From positions 10,957 through 74,956 of the forward strand of contig CBESWG010000013.1 in assembly GCA_965533275.1 (NCBI GenBank): a stretch of 64,000 bases of DNA, in the 5' to 3' direction. Origin of the DNA: JAUXEH01 sp965533275 (GTDB taxonomy: Bacteria; Acidobacteriota; Aminicenantia; Aminicenantales; Aminicenantaceae). Positions 59,862 to 64,000 of the stretch are shown here, piece by piece; within the stretch, counting starts at the first letter, position 1, and every line of letters starts with the position of its first letter. The notes under the pieces were generated by a model. That model was not told the DNA's origin and searched no databases. It saw only the letters and a list, made by a program, of their open reading frames with translations. The position numbers were made by a program, and so were the translations under genes.

Positions 59862-62267
59862 ATGGCTTACCCGGTTCTTTATCTGGCACTCTGTTTTGTA
59901 GGCGGGATCGCCGCGTCCCCCGTGCTGAACCTGCCGGTCGGAGCCTGGTCCTGCTGTGTGGCGGCCTGGCTGTTCCTGTCCTGGGTGTTCTTTCTCCATT
60001 ACCATTCTCTTCCCAGGGCCCTCTGCTGCCTCCTCCTGACCCAATTCTGTATCGGGGCCGGTCTTTCTTGTCACCACGACCGCTCCTACCACCGGAACCG
60101 GCTGCACACCCTGCGATCCTCCGAATATCTGGATGTAGAGGGAATGCTCTATCGCTCCCCAGTCGAGAGAGGAGAGAGGGATCATCTCTATGTGCGTATC
60201 ACTGCCCTGCACCTCGGAAAGAAACGCATCGAGATGCGAGGCAACCTCCGAGTGTCAGTGCCCAAATCCCCTCATTTTACCCTTCCCACTCAGCTCCTCC
60301 CCGGCGACAGGGTGCGCGCCGCCGTGCGCCTGCACGCGTTCCCAGGCTACCGGAACACACCAGGAGTCTCTTTGGAACGCCCTTACCAGATACGGGCCAT
60401 CCACCGCCTGGCTTCCACAAAGTCCCCCGGGTTGGTGGAACGGCTTTCACAAGGTCGGCCCGGTTCCCTCAAACGCATGGTATCAGCCCTGAGGCAGCGA
60501 CTCCTTAGGACCATCACTCAACAATTCTGGGATCCCCGCTCGAATCACATACAGCAGCAGGGGGCCGTGCTCGAAGCTCTGCTGTTGGGAGAGAGGGGGC
60601 GGCTGGATGCGGAAACCATCCGTGAGTTCCAGGCTTCGGGCCTGTACCACCTGCTGGCGATCTCCGGGGCGCACATCGCCATCCTGTCCCTGTTCCTATT
60701 CACCATCCTCCGGCGCCTCGGACTCCCTGAATGGATGCAATGCTCCTGGATGCTTCTGGCTCTGCTGTTTTTCTACGCCCTGGTTGATGGGCGCCCATCT
60801 GTGGGCCGTGCCTGCTTGATGGCTTCGCTCTATGTGCTGGGAAAGACACTGTGGAAGGATGTGAACCTGCTCAATTCCCTCGCCAGTTCCGCTTTGATCC
60901 TGCTGTTCCTGCGGCCGGCCAGCATTTTCGACCTGGGCTTTCAGCTCACCTTCGCGGCAACATTGTCGATCATCCTGTTTCTTTCCCGGATCAAGCGCCT
61001 GCTGCCGCGGCTTCCCCTCAGGCTTCACGATCTACTGGCCGTCACACTGGCCGCACAGGCCGGAGTCATCTCCTTGACCGTCCGGGCTTTCCATCGCGTA
61101 ACATGGGTGCCTCTTTTCCTCAACGCAGCGGCCCTACCCCTGGTTGCAGGCATCATGGGAGGAGGATACATTTTCCTGCTCACTGCAGGGCTAATGCCCG
61201 GCCTGGCGGGACCAGCAGCCTGGCCAGTAAGAGCACTGCTCACCGCCCTGATGGTCCTCGCCCGCTTGGGAAGCCGGATCTCCATGTTGACCTACCGAGT
61301 CCCTACGCCGCCGCTGGTTGTGTGTGCGGCCTACCTCTTTTTTTTGCTGACCTGGCTTCTCCCCAAGTACTTCAAGGTCCAGTATCGGATCCAGGCCATG
61401 GGGTTCGGGATATCGCTGTTTCTACTCCTCTACCAGCCTTTTTCCGCAGGAAGATCCGACCTGGCGGTCAGTTTCATCGATGTCGGACACGGGGATGCCA
61501 TCCTGGTGGAGATGCCGGATCGGACGACCATGCTCGTGGATGGAGGGGGACAGCGCGAAGGCACCTACGACATCGGAGAGCATGTCGTCTCGCCCTATCT
61601 CTGGGACCGAGGGGTCAAACGAATAGACACCGTGGTCCTGACCCATCCCCATCCAGACCACAGCCGGGGGCTCCAGGCGGTGTTTCGCAATTTCGAGGTG
61701 GGAGAGTTTTGGGATGCTGCGGCCCAGCCCGCAGAAGGAGAGCTCAGCAGGCTGCACGGTGATCTGCGGGCATCGATTCCCCACATCCGCCAGTACCGGG
61801 GAAGACGGATAAAGAGAGGGGACGTCTGGGTGGAAGTGCTGCACCCGGCGGTGGAGCCCCAGGTTGCCCACTCCGATCCGAATCGAGACTCCCTGGTCCT
61901 TCGCTTGAGCTACGGCCGCACAGCGATCCTGCTGACCGGAGATATCACGGCAAGCGCAGAGCAGGAGATCCTTGGGAGGTGTGGAGAGATCGAAGCCGTG
62001 GTGATGAAATCTCCACATCATGGCAGCCGGTCATCCAGCACACGGCCCTTCCTGGACGCTGTGGCTCCCCGGATCGTTGTGATCTCAACAGGGAGGCAGA
62101 GAGCCGGCCTTCCCGCTGTAGAGGTCCTAACGAGATATCTCTCCCTGGGAATCGATGTTTACCGGACAGACGTCCATGGTGCGGTCACGGTCGTCTCCGA
62201 TGGAACGACCGTACATGTGCAAACCACGGTCCCGCTGCCCCCGCTGCGGATCGGGTATGCTCCCTGA
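59862..62267 (+). CDS. comEC: DNA internalisation protein ComEC/Rec2
   Basis: 801 aa. N-terminal membrane helices (1-60) flank an OB-type soluble domain; the competence domain (about 220-500) has GLYHLLAISGAHIAILSLFLF, RPSVGRACLMASLYVLG and further helices. The C-terminal metallo-beta-lactamase domain (about 540-795) has IDVGHGDAILVEMP, THPHPDHSRGL and SPHHGSRSS. ComEC forms the inner-membrane DNA channel in natural transformation. It is full length with all three domains, so competence may be functional; other com genes are not in the window. Confidence 0.95.
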   Translation: MAYPVLYLALCFVGGIAASPVLNLPVGAWSCCVAAWLFLSWVFFLHYHSLPRALCCLLLTQFCIGAGLSCHHDRSYHRNRLHTLRSSEYLDVEGMLYRSPVERGERDHLYVRITALHLGKKRIEMRGNLRVSVPKSPHFTLPTQLLPGDRVRAAVRLHAFPGYRNTPGVSLERPYQIRAIHRLASTKSPGLVERLSQGRPGSLKRMVSALRQRLLRTITQQFWDPRSNHIQQQGAVLEALLLGERGRLDAETIREFQASGLYHLLAISGAHIAILSLFLFTILRRLGLPEWMQCSWMLLALLFFYALVDGRPSVGRACLMASLYVLGKTLWKDVNLLNSLASSALILLFLRPASIFDLGFQLTFAATLSIILFLSRIKRLLPRLPLRLHDLLAVTLAAQAGVISLTVRAFHRVTWVPLFLNAAALPLVAGIMGGGYIFLLTAGLMPGLAGPAAWPVRALLTALMVLARLGSRISMLTYRVPTPPLVVCAAYLFFLLTWLLPKYFKVQYRIQAMGFGISLFLLLYQPFSAGRSDLAVSFIDVGHGDAILVEMPDRTTMLVDGGGQREGTYDIGEHVVSPYLWDRGVKRIDTVVLTHPHPDHSRGLQAVFRNFEVGEFWDAAAQPAEGELSRLHGDLRASIPHIRQYRGRRIKRGDVWVEVLHPAVEPQVAHSDPNRDSLVLRLSYGRTAILLTGDITASAEQEILGRCGEIEAVVMKSPHHGSRSSSTRPFLDAVAPRIVVISTGRQRAGLPAVEVLTRYLSLGIDVYRTDVHGAVTVVSDGTTVHVQTTVPLPPLRIGYAP

Positions 62268-62287
62268 GTTCCTACTCCGGAGTCGAA

Positions 62288-62315
62288 TTGACTTTGTGCC
62301 CATCCCTCCTATAAT
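62288..62315 (+). promoter_or_regulatory. Promoter for the 62333 gene
   Basis: TTGACT (62288-62293), 16-bp spacer, perfect TATAAT (62310-62315); ATG at 62333. AAGGA (62316-62320) sits right after the -10 box, so it would not be in the mRNA. Confidence 0.65.
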
Positions 62316-62332
62316 AAGGATATATACACCGC

Positions 62333-62896
62333 ATGAGAAAGATGAGAGCCAGACAGATCGTTTCCCTGATGAGTGCCGTGGGGCTTTTGACCGGGTTTCT
62401 GTATTCACAAGACCTTGTGGAGCTGGCAAAGAAGGAAAAAGAACGTCGGGCAAAAGCCAAAGACAAGAAGACCGTTGTGATCACCAATGCAGACCTGAAA
62501 AGGGTGCCTGCCCAGCCCGGGATCGTGGTGCGCCGAAAAGCCCCGGAGCCGCGGGAGGAGGAATCGATCGTGACGCGTTCCGGGTCCCCACGCGCCACGG
62601 TCACTCCCCAAAACAATGTAGATGTTAAGGGGGAAGCCGAGAATCCGGGCAAGCCTCCTGCGCCCAGCATGCAGGAGCTCGAGGAAAAGTGGCGACAGGC
62701 CAACAATGCCCTGGGTGCGGCCACCTTTAAGCTCAACAGCCTCTGGCAGCTCTATTACAGCGGTGGAGGCATGATGTCCATCGAGAGGATCCAGGCGGAG
62801 ATCGGGCTCACGCACCTTCACCTGCAGGAACTGCAGAAGGAAGCCGACAGGCTAAAAAAAGAGCTCGAGGCCGCCCAGTCGGCCGTGAAAAAGTGA
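62333..62896 (+). CDS. Uncharacterised secreted coiled-coil protein
   Basis: 187 aa. Signal peptide 1-25 (IVSLMSAVGLLTGFLYSQ), then DLVELAKKEKERRAKAKDKKTVVITNADLKR, a segment I associate with Acidobacteriota/Aminicenantes periplasmic proteins. A Pro/Arg/Glu low-complexity middle is followed by a C-terminal coiled coil (ELEEKWRQANNALGAATFKLNSLWQLYYS... HLHLQELQKEADRLKKELEAAQ). No enzymatic motif. Its partner is unknown; a convergent lipoprotein gene lies 7 nt beyond its stop. Confidence 0.75.
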   Translation: MRKMRARQIVSLMSAVGLLTGFLYSQDLVELAKKEKERRAKAKDKKTVVITNADLKRVPAQPGIVVRRKAPEPREEESIVTRSGSPRATVTPQNNVDVKGEAENPGKPPAPSMQELEEKWRQANNALGAATFKLNSLWQLYYSGGGMMSIERIQAEIGLTHLHLQELQKEADRLKKELEAAQSAVKK

Positions 62897-62903
62897 TCCG
62901 AGC

Positions 62904-63770
62904 CTAGCGAAAATAGACGAAGGAGATCTGCATGCCCAGCTCTCGCTCGTCAGTAGAATTCGGAAACAGATCCGCCGGCATAAAGCTTTTATCAGAGGCG
63001 ATCGTAAGGATGAATTCCTCACCCTCCCCCAACATCTCTTTTTTGATATTGTAGGCCTTCTCGAAATAGCTCTCTGCAGCCACGAACTCATCCAACATCA
63101 GGTCATTGAGCTTGAACATGATCTTCTGTCCCGGAACGGCCTCTAGGTTCACACCGCCCCGGATTACCAGCAGGGCATCTCGACCGGGATTGTCAATGAT
63201 GCAGCGCGCCTCCTGAGCTGTCCAACGCCACTGTTTGAGGTGGGATTCAGGATCGATCTCGCGGTCGTACCAGCCCTGCTCATAGATGATCTCGGGTGTG
63301 TCCAGAGGAGGGGGCACAACATTGAGCTTCTCGTCCAACACGGGCTGTTTATTCTCACCGCTGCGGTCATAGGGCGAATAAAAACCCACGGACATGCGCA
63401 GAGTTTCTTCTCCCTTGAAATCGGGATCGAACTCATCGATAAAGGGAGGTATGTAGATCCGTTGGGTGAAGGTATATTCCTGATCGGGTTCCCAGGTCGA
63501 TGTTGGGGCTTCGGGAACATAGTCCGCCTGCAGAAGCAGGTTTACGCCATGCCAGAAATGTACATAGACATGCAGGTCCTGGCTCATTTTCGCAAAATCG
63601 CTCCTGGTCTTCCAGGTGCAGGTCATGTCGGTCATCAGGTTGTCGGACAGTTCCGAATCTGAAAAACTCACATCCAGCTCGATACCCTGGACCTGAGCAG
63701 ACTGTTTGCATGAAAACATTGGCGCAAACAGCGATATCGTCAGCAACAGCACACACGCTCGTTTAAACAT
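62904..63770 (-). CDS. Uncharacterised lipoprotein
   Basis: 288 aa. Lipoprotein signal with lipobox APMFSC at 16-21. The mature protein is rich in beta-type stretches and aromatics (LDVSFSDSELSDNLMTDMTCTWKT, FAKMSQDLHVYVHFWHGVNLLLQADY, LRMSVGFYSPYDRS, ALLVIRGGVNLEAVPGQKIMFKLNDLMLDEF). No cofactor or catalytic motif is seen. Its C-terminal half resembles beta-sandwich domains that follow membrane glycosyltransferases or sulfatases, but this is a loose impression only. It is likely anchored to the outer membrane. Confidence 0.7.
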   Translation of the reverse strand: MFKRACVLLLTISLFAPMFSCKQSAQVQGIELDVSFSDSELSDNLMTDMTCTWKTRSDFAKMSQDLHVYVHFWHGVNLLLQADYVPEAPTSTWEPDQEYTFTQRIYIPPFIDEFDPDFKGEETLRMSVGFYSPYDRSGENKQPVLDEKLNVVPPPLDTPEIIYEQGWYDREIDPESHLKQWRWTAQEARCIIDNPGRDALLVIRGGVNLEAVPGQKIMFKLNDLMLDEFVAAESYFEKAYNIKKEMLGEGEEFILTIASDKSFMPADLFPNSTDERELGMQISFVYFR

Positions 63771-63890
63771 CTTGATACTCCTTGTTTCCTGAATCAGCCA
63801 ACATTATAAAGAAAGCCCCTCGGCATGTAAAGACAACCCCTGGAGCGATCATGGTGGTTAGAGAGGGTAAGCCCTTCATTATAGCCCAAT

Positions 63891-64000
63891 CCCCCCTCCT
63901 TTTAAGGCGGGAGGTTGGAGTGGAGAGACGGCGGTGGTTGGAGTGGAGAGACGAGATTGGATTCTCCCCTTCCGTTCAAGGTGGGTGGTTGGGGAGGAGG
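63891..64000 (+). repeat. Dispersed G-rich repeat, copy 3 (runs off the window edge)
   Basis: CCCCCCTCCTTTTAAGG then CGGGAGGTTGGAGTGG and a clear 23-bp tandem: GGTTGGAGTGGAGAGACGG-CGGT followed by GGTTGGAGTGGAGAGACG. A further GGTGGGTGGTTGGGGAGG unit reaches the window end. No gene is visible from 63771 to 64000. Confidence 0.8.

Noticed and set aside
1..64000. tRNA and rRNA genes
   Set aside because: I looked for T-loop-type GGTTCRA strings with matching acceptor stems and for rRNA landmarks and found only coding matches.

Overview
The window is GC-rich, densely coded chromosomal DNA from a Gram-negative (diderm) bacterium. The envelope machinery is clear: LPS transport genes (lptB, an LptC/OstA fusion, lptE), a complete tol-pal cluster, several lipoprotein signal peptides and an outer-membrane beta-barrel. 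The mix of a VPS10/BNR-propeller giant secreted protein, a PTS regulatory cluster with HprK next to rpoN, lipid-linked GT and alkaline-phosphatase-fold genes, and a secreted protein beginning DLVELAKKEKERRAK suggests Acidobacteriota or candidate phylum Aminicenantes. That placement is inferred from family content, not from a marker-gene tree. I saw no rRNA, tRNA, CRISPR array, intact IS element or prophage.

Layout. 1-9.3 kb: envelope glycan/lipid region with an edge-truncated SGNH hydrolase, an alkaline-phosphatase-fold hydrolase, a B12-radical SAM enzyme, a GT2, a methyltransferase, a membrane GT39-like enzyme and a sulfatase-fold lipoprotein. 9.4-17.5 kb: AMIN-beta-barrel protein, rsmA, ftsK, an ECF-like sigma with a zinc anti-sigma, ricT and holB. 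17.6-25.8 kb: VPS10-like secreted protein, then uvrA head-to-head with an MrfA/YprA-type helicase. 25.9-31.6 kb: tolQ-tolR-tolA-tolB-pal-cpoB-ssb-cupin. 31.6-41.2 kb (minus strand): lptC/A-lptB-rpoN-hpf-ptsN-hprK-rapZ, then EIIA(Man)-HPr-EI. 41.3-49.5 kb: recJ, ftsY-ribD-ribE-ribBA-HEAT, dtd-murJ. 49.6-55.5 kb: rpsT, holA-lptE-leuS (the order also known from E. coli), and three small membrane proteins. 55.5-64 kb: eno, methylmalonyl-CoA mutase catalytic subunit, M20 hydrolase, comEC, and two unassigned secreted proteins.

How the genes work together. The phosphotransfer proteins form a regulatory chain: EI, HPr and EIIA(Man) with HprK, plus EIIA(Ntr), RapZ, hibernation factor and sigma-54. No sugar permease lies beside them. 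HprK lacks the catalytic His that I expect from the family. LptB, the LptC/OstA fusion and LptE make up much of an LPS export bridge. Tol-Pal, MurJ and FtsK serve division and wall synthesis.

The most distinctive signals are these: (i) many promoters with near-consensus boxes only 6-12 nt from the start codon, often with an extended TGCTA(T/G)AAT -10, suggesting leaderless or near-leaderless mRNAs; (ii) a dispersed G-rich intergenic repeat with a 23-bp internal period, present at three loci; (iii) HprK with His replaced by Ser; (iv) LptC fused to OstA-like modules; (v) a compact UvrA; (vi) an AMIN domain fused to an outer-membrane barrel. I do not see a clearly new multi-gene defence or mobile system in this window.
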